NCBI GenBank assembly: GCA_051880335.1
Contig: JBJENT010000122.1
Coordinates: 1 to 14,477, forward strand
Source of the DNA: 1XD8-76 sp051880335
GTDB lineage: Bacteria > Bacillota > Clostridia > Lachnospirales > Lachnospiraceae
Direction: 5' to 3'
Length of the DNA stretch: 14,477 bases
This document shows positions 6,681 to 14,097 of the stretch, piece after piece. Numbering within the stretch: position 1 is the first letter of the stretch; each line of letters starts with the position of its first letter. The notes beneath the pieces were generated by a model, which was given only the letters and a program-made list of their open reading frames with translations, was not told where the DNA came from and ran no database searches. Both the position numbers and the translations under genes were made by a program.

Positions 6681-8435
6681 ATGATAAAAACCATACTGTC
6701 TCAGGTAAAGCAGTATAAGAAAGCCTCTCTTCTTACACCACTTTTTATGGTGTTGGAGGTTGTGGTGGATATTTTGATTCCCAGAGCTATGGCACTATTG
6801 ATTGATCAGGGAATCCAGGTGAAAAACGTCCAAAATATTATGTTGTATGGGGGATGGATGATCCTACTTGCAGTACTTGGCCTGGTATTTGGTGTGCTGG
6901 CAGGAAAATACGCAGCTTATGCCTCCTCCGGAGTGGCTTGTAATGTGAGAGAGGCCATGTATACCAATATTCAGAAGTTTTCCTTTTCCAATATTGATAA
7001 GTTTAGTACCGCCAGTCTGGTAACCCGATTGACAACAGATGTTACCAACCTGCAGAATGCTTACCAAATGGTCATCAGGATTTGCTTCAGGGCACCATTT
7101 ACCCTGATTTTTGCCTTCGTTATGACGATTATGATCAGTCCAAAGCTGAGCAGCATTTTCCTGGTGGCAATTGTAGTGATGGTGATAATCTTAGGACTTA
7201 TCATTTATATTGCCATGGGCAGATTTAAAGCTGTTTTTGAAAAATATGATGATTTGAATGCCAGTGTGCAGGAAAATGTATCTGCCATCCGTGTGGTAAA
7301 AGCGTTTGTCCGGGAAGACTATGAAAATACAAAATTCACAAAGGCAGCAGATAATATCTATAAAATGTTTGTTCGTGCAGAAAGGATAGTATCTATCAAT
7401 GCCCCGGTCATGAATGCAGCAGTTTATGGATGTATGCTGGCCCTTTCCTGGTTTGCCGCAAGCATGATTTCTGTAGGAGAGCTGTCAACCGGTGATCTTA
7501 CCAGCCTGTTTACTTATGTGATGAATATTCTGATGAGCTTAATGATGCTCTCCATGATCTTTGTTATGCTGACCATGTCTGTTGCCAGCATAAGGCGTAT
7601 CAGTGAAGTCATTAATGAAAAACCGGATCTGGTAAGTCCGGAGCATGCGGATTTTGATGTGCCGGATGGAAGCGTGGATTTTGAACATGTAACCTTTGCT
7701 TACCGGAAGGGATCCGGTCAGGCGGTATTGGAGGATATTAATTTCCACGTAAATGCAGGAGAGACCATTGGAATCATCGGTGGTACAGGGTCTTCCAAAT
7801 CCAGTCTTGTGAATCTTATCAGTCGTTTGTATGATGTCACCGAAGGATGTGTCAAAGTAGGCGGGAAAGATGTCCGTAGCTATGACCTTGACACCCTTCG
7901 AAATGAGGTCTCTGTGGTTCTTCAGAAAAATGTACTGTTTTCCGGAACCATTTTGGAGAATCTTCGCTGGGGAGACAAAAATGCAACCGAAGAGGAATGC
8001 ATTCGTGCCTGCAGGCTGGCCTGTGCAGACGACTTTATTCAGAGTTTTCCGGAGAAATATGAAACCTATATAGAGCAGGGCGGAACCAATGTGTCCGGTG
8101 GACAGAAGCAGAGACTTTGTATTGCCAGGGCACTTCTGAAAAAACCGAAGATTTTGATTCTGGACGATTCTACCTCTGCTGTAGATACAGCCACAGATGC
8201 AAAAATCCGTAAGGCGTTCCGGGAAGAAATTCCGGGAACTACTAAATTTATCATTTCCCAGCGTATTTCCAGTGTGCAGGATGCAGATAGAATTCTGGTA
8301 CTGGATAACGGTAGAATCAGTGGATTTGATACCCATGAAAATCTCCTTCAGAATAATCCGATTTATCAGGAAGTATATGAAGTCCAGATGCAGGGTGGAG
8401 GAGACTTTGATCAAAAAGGGGGTGAGAATTCATGA
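6681..8435 (+). CDS. Heterodimeric ABC exporter subunit with degenerate catalytic residues
   Basis: A 584-residue half-transporter: six-helix exporter membrane domain (about 15-305) followed by an ATPase domain (about 330-570). Walker A is GGTGSSKS (367-374), with Ser in place of the usual Gly before Lys. The Q-loop Gln is 415, the signature is VSGGQ (471-475), and Walker B ends in LDDS, with Asp496 where the catalytic Glu normally stands. The switch histidine is replaced by Gln527 (IISQRIS). This set of changes is that of the degenerate-site partner in heterodimeric exporters such as TM287/288 or BmrCD. Its intact VSGGQ would complete the catalytic site built on the partner. Substrate is probably a drug, lipid or peptide; it cannot be specified. 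AAGGAGG (6665-6671) precedes ATG 6681 by 9 bases. The stop overlaps the next start (ATGA), so the subunits are translationally coupled. Confidence 0.92.
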   Translation: MIKTILSQVKQYKKASLLTPLFMVLEVVVDILIPRAMALLIDQGIQVKNVQNIMLYGGWMILLAVLGLVFGVLAGKYAAYASSGVACNVREAMYTNIQKFSFSNIDKFSTASLVTRLTTDVTNLQNAYQMVIRICFRAPFTLIFAFVMTIMISPKLSSIFLVAIVVMVIILGLIIYIAMGRFKAVFEKYDDLNASVQENVSAIRVVKAFVREDYENTKFTKAADNIYKMFVRAERIVSINAPVMNAAVYGCMLALSWFAASMISVGELSTGDLTSLFTYVMNILMSLMMLSMIFVMLTMSVASIRRISEVINEKPDLVSPEHADFDVPDGSVDFEHVTFAYRKGSGQAVLEDINFHVNAGETIGIIGGTGSSKSSLVNLISRLYDVTEGCVKVGGKDVRSYDLDTLRNEVSVVLQKNVLFSGTILENLRWGDKNATEEECIRACRLACADDFIQSFPEKYETYIEQGGTNVSGGQKQRLCIARALLKKPKILILDDSTSAVDTATDAKIRKAFREEIPGTTKFIISQRISSVQDADRILVLDNGRISGFDTHENLLQNNPIYQEVYEVQMQGGGDFDQKGGENS

Positions 8436-10357
8436 GTGAAGAAAAGGTAAGAGTAGTAAAAGGTCCCGGTGGGAAACATCACATGCAGGGGCCAAGACCT
8501 AAAATCGAAAACAAAGGACAGATTTTTGGCAGGCTGGCCGGAATCGTTATGAAACGCTACGGATTTGCAGTTGCTGTGGTAATGCTTTGTATTATTGGCG
8601 CTGCTGTTGCTTCAGCTGCAGGGACACTCTTTATTCAGCGACTGATTGATGGTTATATTACACCATTAATAGGAGTAAAGAATCCGGATTTTGGTCCCTT
8701 GAAATCAGCCCTTCTCTGCATGGCGGGAATATATGTCTTTGGTGTACTTTGCTCTCTGTTGCAAAGCCAGATTATGGTAAGAGTCAGTCAGGGGACCATG
8801 CATGACATTCGTGTCAGACTGTTTACCCACATGGAATCCCTTCCGATTAAGTATTTTGACACCCATGCGCATGGCGATATCATGTCGGTATATACTAATG
8901 ATGTGGATACGCTGAGACAGATGATAGGTGCCAGTATGCCACAGTTTTTTAACAGTGTTATGACACTGATAACTGTGCTGTTTAGTATGATTTATTTAAG
9001 TATTCCTCTAACGGTGCTTTCTCTTCTTATGGTAGGGATGATGCTTTGGGTTTCCGGTAAAGTGGTGAAAAAGTCCGGCAGTTATTTTATGAAACAACAG
9101 CACGATTTAGGTGCAGTAAACGGATATATTGAGGAAATGATGAGTGGGCAGAAAGTAGTTAAGGTATTCTGCCACGAAGAAGCAAGTCTGCAGGGATTTA
9201 AAGAGCTGAATGAACAGCTCAGAGACAGTGCAAATAATGCCAATAAATTTGCCAATATTTTAATGCCTCTTACCGGACAGATGGGAAACATCAGCTATGT
9301 CATATGTGCTATTATAGGAGCTCTTTTTGCCATCAAAGGCGTTGGCAGTATTACCATTGGTGTTTTGGTATCTTTTCTTACTCTAAGCAAAAACTTTAAT
9401 ATGCCTATAACCCAGGTGAGTCAGCAGCTGAATTCTGTGATCATGGCACTTGCCGGTGCTGACCGTGTGTTCAAGCTGATGGATGAAGAACCGGAAGTGG
9501 ATGAAGGGTATGTTACACTGGTCCGTGCAAAAAAAGATGAGAATGGAAATATTATAGAATGTAAAGAGCGAACCGGAATGTGGGCATGGAAACATCCACA
9601 TCAGGCAGATGGCAGTGTCAGCTATACGGAATTGACCGGGGATGTGGTGTTCGATGATGTAGATTTTGGGTATACCGATGAAAAGATGGTATTACACAAT
9701 GTGAAAATGTTTGCCACACCGGGACAGAAGATCGCTTTTGTAGGAAGTACCGGTGCCGGAAAAACCACTATAACCAATCTGATCAACCGTTTTTATGATA
9801 TTCAGGATGGAAAGATCCGCTATGATGGGATCAATATCAATAAGATCAAAAAAGCAGATCTTAGAAGATCTCTTGGAATCGTTTTACAGGATACACATCT
9901 GTTTACCGGAACTGTCATGGAAAACATCCGGTACGGAAAACTGGATGCAACAGACGAAGAGTGTATTGCAGCTGCAAAGCTGGCCAATGCCCATGGCTTT
10001 ATCAGCAGACTGCCGGAAGGTTATCACACCATGCTGACCGGAGACGGAGCCAATCTATCCCAGGGACAGAGACAGCTTCTGGCTATTGCCAGAGCAGCAG
10101 TGGCAGACCCGCCGGTGCTGATTCTGGATGAGGCAACTTCCAGTATTGATACCAGAACGGAAATGCTGGTACAACGGGGAATGGATTCTCTGATGAAAGG
10201 ACGGACCACATTTGTCATAGCCCATCGTCTCAGTACAGTCAAGAATAGTGATTGCATTATGGTGCTGGAAAACGGTAGTATTATAGAAAGAGGAACACAT
10301 GATCAGCTCCTTGAAGAAAAAGGAAAATACTATCAGCTTTATACCGGGAGAACCTAA
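8432..10357 (+). CDS. Heterodimeric ABC exporter subunit with canonical ATPase site
   Basis: A 641-residue half-transporter and partner of the preceding protein. It has a Gly/His/Lys-rich N-terminal cytoplasmic segment (about 1-36), a six-helix exporter domain (about 40-340) and an ATPase domain (about 404-640). Walker A is GSTGAGKT (438-445), Q-loop Gln486, Walker B LILDE with catalytic Glu567, and switch His598 (IAHRLS). The signature motif is altered to LSQGQ (542-546), as expected for the subunit that contributes its signature to the degenerate site. Between the two domains, residues about 363-402 form an extra linker with NGNIIECKERTGMWAWKHPH and SVSYTELTGD, absent from the first subunit. 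AGGGGGTGA (8417-8425) supports ATG 8432, which overlaps the previous stop. Its own stop overlaps the start of the GntR gene (TAATG). Confidence 0.92.
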   Translation: MSEEKVRVVKGPGGKHHMQGPRPKIENKGQIFGRLAGIVMKRYGFAVAVVMLCIIGAAVASAAGTLFIQRLIDGYITPLIGVKNPDFGPLKSALLCMAGIYVFGVLCSLLQSQIMVRVSQGTMHDIRVRLFTHMESLPIKYFDTHAHGDIMSVYTNDVDTLRQMIGASMPQFFNSVMTLITVLFSMIYLSIPLTVLSLLMVGMMLWVSGKVVKKSGSYFMKQQHDLGAVNGYIEEMMSGQKVVKVFCHEEASLQGFKELNEQLRDSANNANKFANILMPLTGQMGNISYVICAIIGALFAIKGVGSITIGVLVSFLTLSKNFNMPITQVSQQLNSVIMALAGADRVFKLMDEEPEVDEGYVTLVRAKKDENGNIIECKERTGMWAWKHPHQADGSVSYTELTGDVVFDDVDFGYTDEKMVLHNVKMFATPGQKIAFVGSTGAGKTTITNLINRFYDIQDGKIRYDGININKIKKADLRRSLGIVLQDTHLFTGTVMENIRYGKLDATDEECIAAAKLANAHGFISRLPEGYHTMLTGDGANLSQGQRQLLAIARAAVADPPVLILDEATSSIDTRTEMLVQRGMDSLMKGRTTFVIAHRLSTVKNSDCIMVLENGSIIERGTHDQLLEEKGKYYQLYTGRT

Positions 10358-11022
10358 TGGAAGAAAATAAAGTATATCGGCAGGTGCTTGCCTATATAGA
10401 AGAAGGAATAAAATGCGGAAGCATAACGACCGGGAAACGTCTGCCTACAGAGAGAGAAATCGCCGGCGTTTTGAATGTGAGCCGGGCTTCTGTCAGAGAA
10501 GCCTTGTGCATTCTGGATGATATGGGAATCATAGAGTGTGTAAGAGGTTCCGGCAATTTTTTGACCGGCATGTCAGAAAAAGGTTATGCCAGATTACTTC
10601 ACATGGACATTCAGATGGGTATGGTTACGAGAAAAGAGGCCAATCATATCAGAGCGATCATGGAGAAAGATGCCTTTTCCCAGATTCTGGACCGGCAGAT
10701 TGAAATCGATCTGGATCAAATGAGAGAACTGCTGGAACAGATGAATATTTTTTATATTCCGGAATCCCTGGAGGCTATAAAAAGTTTTCACGATCATATT
10801 TTTCAATGGGGAGGAAGTCCTTTGGAAAATAAAATGAATCAGGCGGTGTCGGAAAATAGTGATGCACTGATCTGTGAAAAACTGGAGACCTTAAAGGAGA
10901 AAGAGAAAAGGCAGATCAATATCTGTCACAATATGATATTCCAGGCGCTGGAAAGAAGAGATAAAACGCTGGGAACAGAAGCGATAGAACTTCTTTATCA
11001 GGTGCTGGATGAAGTCTTATAG
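10357..11022 (+). CDS. GntR-family transcriptional regulator (FadR/FCD-like)
   Basis: A 221-residue protein with a clear GntR winged helix at about 5-70: GKRLPTEREIAGVLNVSRAS (26-45), then VREALCILDDMGIIE and the wing RGSGNF. The C-terminal ~145 residues are helical and look like an FCD/FadR-type ligand domain: FHDHIFQWGGSPLENKM (144-160) and ICHNMIFQALERRD (189-202) match its conserved segments. Of the usual metal ligands (Asp, His, His, His), His145 and His191 are retained, but the position four before His145 is Ile and the last His position appears to be Tyr214, so metal binding may be weakened or lost. It overlaps the second ABC gene by one base and is therefore almost certainly cotranscribed with the exporter. 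Its target and ligand are unknown; it may regulate this operon together with MarR or act elsewhere. Confidence 0.85.
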   Translation: MEENKVYRQVLAYIEEGIKCGSITTGKRLPTEREIAGVLNVSRASVREALCILDDMGIIECVRGSGNFLTGMSEKGYARLLHMDIQMGMVTRKEANHIRAIMEKDAFSQILDRQIEIDLDQMRELLEQMNIFYIPESLEAIKSFHDHIFQWGGSPLENKMNQAVSENSDALICEKLETLKEKEKRQINICHNMIFQALERRDKTLGTEAIELLYQVLDEVL

Positions 11023-11069
11023 ATCCGAATATAATAAGATAATATGGTGTGAAAAGATAAGATAATAAA

Positions 11070-11118
11070 AAGGATGCTTCTATCAGGGTTAAACTTAACC
11101 CGGTATAAAAGCATCCTT
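11070..11118. terminator. Bidirectional intrinsic terminator between gntR and plsC
   Basis: The outer stem AAGGATGCTT (11070-11079) pairs exactly with AAGCATCCTT (11109-11118). An inner stem GGGTTAA (11086-11092) pairs with TTAACCC (11095-11101), with a partly paired internal region between them. On the plus strand it is followed by a short T-rich tract (ATTTTG); on the minus strand the continuation is TTTATTATC. It sits between two convergent genes and should end both transcripts. Confidence 0.85.
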
Positions 11119-11136
11119 ATTTTGTAACAAAATATA

Positions 11137-11895
11137 TTATACCTCTGCCAGCTGGCTTTGAAGAAGTGTCAAATCCGTTCCGGATAAATGGTCCAGAATC
11201 GCTTTCTGGATTCTTTCCTGAACCAGAGTAGCCACATCCTGTGAATTCATATGCTTATAATCCTCAAAGAACAGAGGTTTTAAAAAGTGTACCTGTGTAT
11301 CAATGCGCTTTAAGCTTTTTCCTTCAAATGCCTTGTAAGAGTCAATGATAGCCACCGGCACGATTGGCGCCTTTGCTTTCATGGCACATTTAAAGGAACC
11401 ACCCTTAAAGGAACAAACCTTATTGTGATTCTTTTCGTAGCCGCCTTCCGGAAAGATCAGAAATCTTTTTCCGTCTTCGGCAATTTCACGGGTGATTTCC
11501 TTCATGATCTTCATACCCTGGCGGACATCATCGAGAACAAGACGTTTGCTCTCCAGCAGATCCAGAAACTGTGCAACTAAGATTGTATGGGAACGAGCCT
11601 CATCCATAACCAGACTTAATGGTTTTTCGTGGGAATCAATGATGCCCAAAGCATCATATTTTCCCTGATGGTTGGCAAAGAGTGCATAGCCCCCTTTTTC
11701 CGGAAGATTCTCCTTCCCATAAGCTTTGGTATGGATTTTTCCGGTTCGCTGCATATGATGAATAACTGTTTTGCCCAGTGCGTATCTTTCTTCCAGAGAA
11801 TATCTGGCCGGACGGTTCGCTTTATACCTCATCATGGGAATGAGATAAGCGGCTCTCCAAAGATTTATGATAATGACATAAAAAAAACGTAACAT
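11137..11895 (-). CDS. plsC: PlsC-like 1-acyl-glycerol-3-phosphate acyltransferase
   Basis: A 252-residue protein with an N-terminal hydrophobic membrane anchor (about 2-21) and the PlsC/LPLAT acyltransferase core. The catalytic NHxxxxD motif is NHQGKYD (75-81), and the glycerophosphate-binding motif is FPEGGYEKN (148-156). Other family blocks include the stretch ESKRLVLDD (115-123) and the IVPVAI strand (178-183). The expected role is transfer of an acyl chain to lysophosphatidic acid to make phosphatidic acid at the cytoplasmic membrane face; related acyltransferases use other lysolipids, so the acceptor is not certain. On the minus strand the ATG (11893-11895) is preceded by AGAAGGGA at about 12 bases, a slightly long spacing. 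It is a single-gene unit with its own promoter, convergent with the gntR operon and divergent from the DUF2142 gene. Confidence 0.88.
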   Translation of the reverse strand: MLRFFYVIIINLWRAAYLIPMMRYKANRPARYSLEERYALGKTVIHHMQRTGKIHTKAYGKENLPEKGGYALFANHQGKYDALGIIDSHEKPLSLVMDEARSHTILVAQFLDLLESKRLVLDDVRQGMKIMKEITREIAEDGKRFLIFPEGGYEKNHNKVCSFKGGSFKCAMKAKAPIVPVAIIDSYKAFEGKSLKRIDTQVHFLKPLFFEDYKHMNSQDVATLVQERIQKAILDHLSGTDLTLLQSQLAEV

Positions 11896-11923
11896 ATTCT
11901 TTTCAAATCCCTTCTAATGTTTC

Positions 11924-11952
11924 AGTATAAAGAAAAATAAGGAATTTGTAAA
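11924..11952 (-). promoter_or_regulatory. Sigma-A-type promoter for plsC
   Basis: Read on the minus strand: TTTACA (11952-11947), exactly 17 bases, then TATACT (11929-11924). This near-consensus promoter predicts a start near 11917 and a 5' leader of about 20 bases for plsC. Confidence 0.75.
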
Positions 11953-12023
11953 GTTTTGTACCGGAAAGTAAAGGTATTGTAATGGAAAAAAGAAGGTGAT
12001 TCATCGGGAAAAAACGATGGGTT

Positions 12024-12051
12024 TTGATATACAATGCATCATAAATAGGAT
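12024..12051 (+). promoter_or_regulatory. Possible promoter for the DUF2142 gene
   Basis: TTGATA (12024-12029), a 16-base gap, then TAGGAT (12046-12051). The -10 is weak; TATGAT at 12051-12056 is a better -10 but lacks a well-spaced -35. Some promoter is expected in this 204-base divergent intergenic region, but its exact position is uncertain. Confidence 0.35.
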
Positions 12052-12057
12052 ATGATG
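12037..12057 (+). repeat. Short inverted repeat over the possible -10 region of the DUF2142 gene
   Basis: CATCATA (12037-12043) and TATGATG (12051-12057) are exact reverse complements separated by 7 bases. The position over the possible -10 region would suit a regulator binding site, but a 7-base match in AT-rich DNA may be chance. Confidence 0.35.
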
Positions 12058-12099
12058 TAAAGGAAAAGAAAAGGGAAATTTTTGTAGAAAAGGTTAGTC

Positions 12100-14040
12100 A
12101 TGAAAAATTTGAAAGCACCAAAATGGTTATATTATATATTTGTTTTTGTACTTGTGATTTTAGCTGCGTATTATCTGAAAGGGCTGGAGACACAGCGTTA
12201 TCATCAGACCAGGCAGCTTAGTCTGGATGGAATGTTTCCCACCGATTCCCATAAAACATATCAGCAGCAGCTGATACCGGTAGAGGACGAGCTTTTAGGC
12301 TTTTCCCTGCAGTTCTATACCCGGGATACCATATGTAAAGATCAGGTGCACATTCAGCTGATCGATGAAGAGGATCAGAGGGTTATTCAGAGCTGGGATC
12401 GGGGAACGGAAGAATTTCAGTCGGATATGCCGGAAGTTTTCCTGCTGGATAAAAAACTGACGGGAGTGTCGGGAAAAACATATCTTCTGGATATGGTTGT
12501 GGAGACCGGAGACAGCGAAAAGCATGTCAGTGTCTGCACTTCCCTTAAGGATCAGCCGGGAGGAGAGCTTTTCGGAACTTTCACTGCCAATGATAAGATA
12601 CAGGAAGATCAGGTACTGAAGATGACCCTTTGCACCCCAAAACTGGGGAACCTGCATATGTTTATTGCGCTTGCGGTTATTCTTCTGTTCTGTCTGGCCG
12701 GTATATTTGTTACAAAGCTTGCGCCGGAGAAGGTACTGCTCCTGGTTCTGGCAGTCATCGGAACCGGATATTTTATTGCAATCCCGATGCTTCAGGTGCC
12801 GGATGAGAGTGGACATTATTATAGAAGCTTTGAGATTTCACAGGGGGACCTTTTGACCCCTAAAAGCTATGTGGGAGATGGGCTATCCAATCTGCCTGCC
12901 GGGCTCATTCCGGAAGATATGGTGAGCCTGAAGGGAATCGATTATGAAATGATACGGAATAATCTGGATTGGGAAATGGCACCAAGAGCAAAATCCATTT
13001 ACTCCAATCCCACACAGGCACTGTATTCACCGGTAAGTTATCTGCCGCAGGCGCTGGGCTGCCTGGTGGGAAGGCTACTTACCCGACGGACCGTAATGGT
13101 ATTTTATCTTGCCCGTTTTTTCAATTTCCTGGCATGTGGGCTGTTATGTTATTATGCAGTGAAATGGATTCCCTTTGGAAAGCGGTTTCTGCTGCTGGCA
13201 TGCTGTATGCCCATGTATTTACAGCAGATGGTGTCTCTTTCCAGTGATGCTTTTATCAATGCGGCGGCATTTTTCCTGCTGGCCCAGATTTTAAAAATCA
13301 TGAAGAGTGAGGGAATAGCTGGGAAAAAGGAGCGGCTGCTTCTGGGAATCAGCTGTGCGCTGGTGGCACTTTGTAAGGTGGTCTACCTGCCCTTATGCTT
13401 TATGGTGCTTTTGATTCCGGCAGAAAAACTTTGGGATGTGAAAAAAGGAAAATGGTATAAAATCGGACTTTGTGTGGGTAGTACTGTCCTGAATCTGGGC
13501 TGGATGCTAATCGCATTTGGATATATGATAGAGTTTCGTGCAGGCGTGGACAGCCCGGCACAGGTGAAGTATATTTTGACCCATCCGATATCTTACCTGC
13601 TGGTGGTGACCAGAACCTGCGGAGATAAGATGGTGGACTGGCTGGGTACCATGGTGGGAGCCAAAATGTGTGTACTAAACGTATACACCAGCCTGCTGTT
13701 TGTTCTGTTGTATCTGATCGTTCTGGGTATGGAAATGATCATACTGGATGAAAAGGAAGAAAACTTCCTGAAAACCAGCCATAGAGTCTGGAGCATTGTC
13801 ATGTTCTTTATGCTGTTTGGAATCACACTGACGACCCTTTATGTACAATGGACAGCACTCCAAAGCCCCATGATCGAGGGATTTCAGGGACGTTATCTGA
13901 TTCCGCTTCTGCCGCTTTTGGCCATGGGACTGAAAAAAATACGCGTACCGGTAAGGAGTGAGCTGATTTTGAAGTATCAGATGGGGATAGTAATCGCAAC
14001 AAATATCTGTGCGCTGTACAGCATTTTCACGTATTATTAA
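12100..14040 (+). CDS. DUF2142-family polytopic membrane protein with extracytoplasmic N-terminal domain
   Basis: A 646-residue membrane protein. The first membrane helix (about 10-26) is followed by a hydrophilic, strand-rich region (27-183) predicted to lie outside the membrane, then about nine to eleven hydrophobic helices from residue 184 to the end. Family marks of DUF2142 are PDESGHYYRSFE (234-245) in the loop after the third helix, the SLSSDAFINAAAFFLLA segment about 40% before the end, and QGRYLIPLLPLL near the C-terminus. The acidic Asp-Glu...His loop right after an early helix recalls the catalytic loop of GT-C glycosyltransferases, so a role in transferring sugars from a lipid carrier to a surface polymer is plausible but not shown. 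AAAAGG (12088-12093) precedes ATG 12100 by 6 bases. It is divergent from plsC and only 57 bases upstream of the next gene, with no terminator between. Confidence 0.8.
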   Translation: MKNLKAPKWLYYIFVFVLVILAAYYLKGLETQRYHQTRQLSLDGMFPTDSHKTYQQQLIPVEDELLGFSLQFYTRDTICKDQVHIQLIDEEDQRVIQSWDRGTEEFQSDMPEVFLLDKKLTGVSGKTYLLDMVVETGDSEKHVSVCTSLKDQPGGELFGTFTANDKIQEDQVLKMTLCTPKLGNLHMFIALAVILLFCLAGIFVTKLAPEKVLLLVLAVIGTGYFIAIPMLQVPDESGHYYRSFEISQGDLLTPKSYVGDGLSNLPAGLIPEDMVSLKGIDYEMIRNNLDWEMAPRAKSIYSNPTQALYSPVSYLPQALGCLVGRLLTRRTVMVFYLARFFNFLACGLLCYYAVKWIPFGKRFLLLACCMPMYLQQMVSLSSDAFINAAAFFLLAQILKIMKSEGIAGKKERLLLGISCALVALCKVVYLPLCFMVLLIPAEKLWDVKKGKWYKIGLCVGSTVLNLGWMLIAFGYMIEFRAGVDSPAQVKYILTHPISYLLVVTRTCGDKMVDWLGTMVGAKMCVLNVYTSLLFVLLYLIVLGMEMIILDEKEENFLKTSHRVWSIVMFFMLFGITLTTLYVQWTALQSPMIEGFQGRYLIPLLPLLAMGLKKIRVPVRSELILKYQMGIVIATNICALYSIFTYY

Positions 14041-14082
14041 GCATCCGGGGCTACGCCGGAAATCCGGAATATCTGTAAAAGA

Positions 14083-14088
14083 AAGGAG
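14083..14088 (+). promoter_or_regulatory. Ribosome binding site of the last, partial gene
   Basis: AAGGAG lies 9 bases before ATG 14098 and supports that start. A second GGGAG (14091-14095) is too close to the start to serve. Confidence 0.75.
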
Positions 14089-14097
14089 CCGGGAGTT

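Noticed and set aside
7539..8414. Long open frame (291 codons) on the minus strand opposite the first ABC exporter gene
   Set aside because: It lies wholly antisense to a well-supported ATPase domain, shows no recognisable domain, and such antisense frames are a common by-product of codon usage in ATPase genes.
11036..11067. Nine-base direct repeat AAGATAATA (11036-11044 and 11059-11067) after gntR
   Set aside because: Short and AT-rich, with no context suggesting function; likely chance.
12002..12019. Small hairpin CATCG/CGATG followed by GTTTT in the plsC-DUF2142 intergenic region
   Set aside because: Only five base pairs with an 8-base A-rich loop, and it does not follow a plus-strand gene, so a terminator role is unlikely.
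12295..12816. Minus-strand open frame of 173 codons inside the DUF2142 gene
   Set aside because: No family-like motifs, antisense to a coherent membrane protein; treated as a shadow frame.
14044..14060. Short inverted repeat TCCGG/CCGGA after the DUF2142 gene
   Set aside because: No T run follows and the next gene has a good ribosome binding site a few bases later; too short to call a terminator or repeat family.
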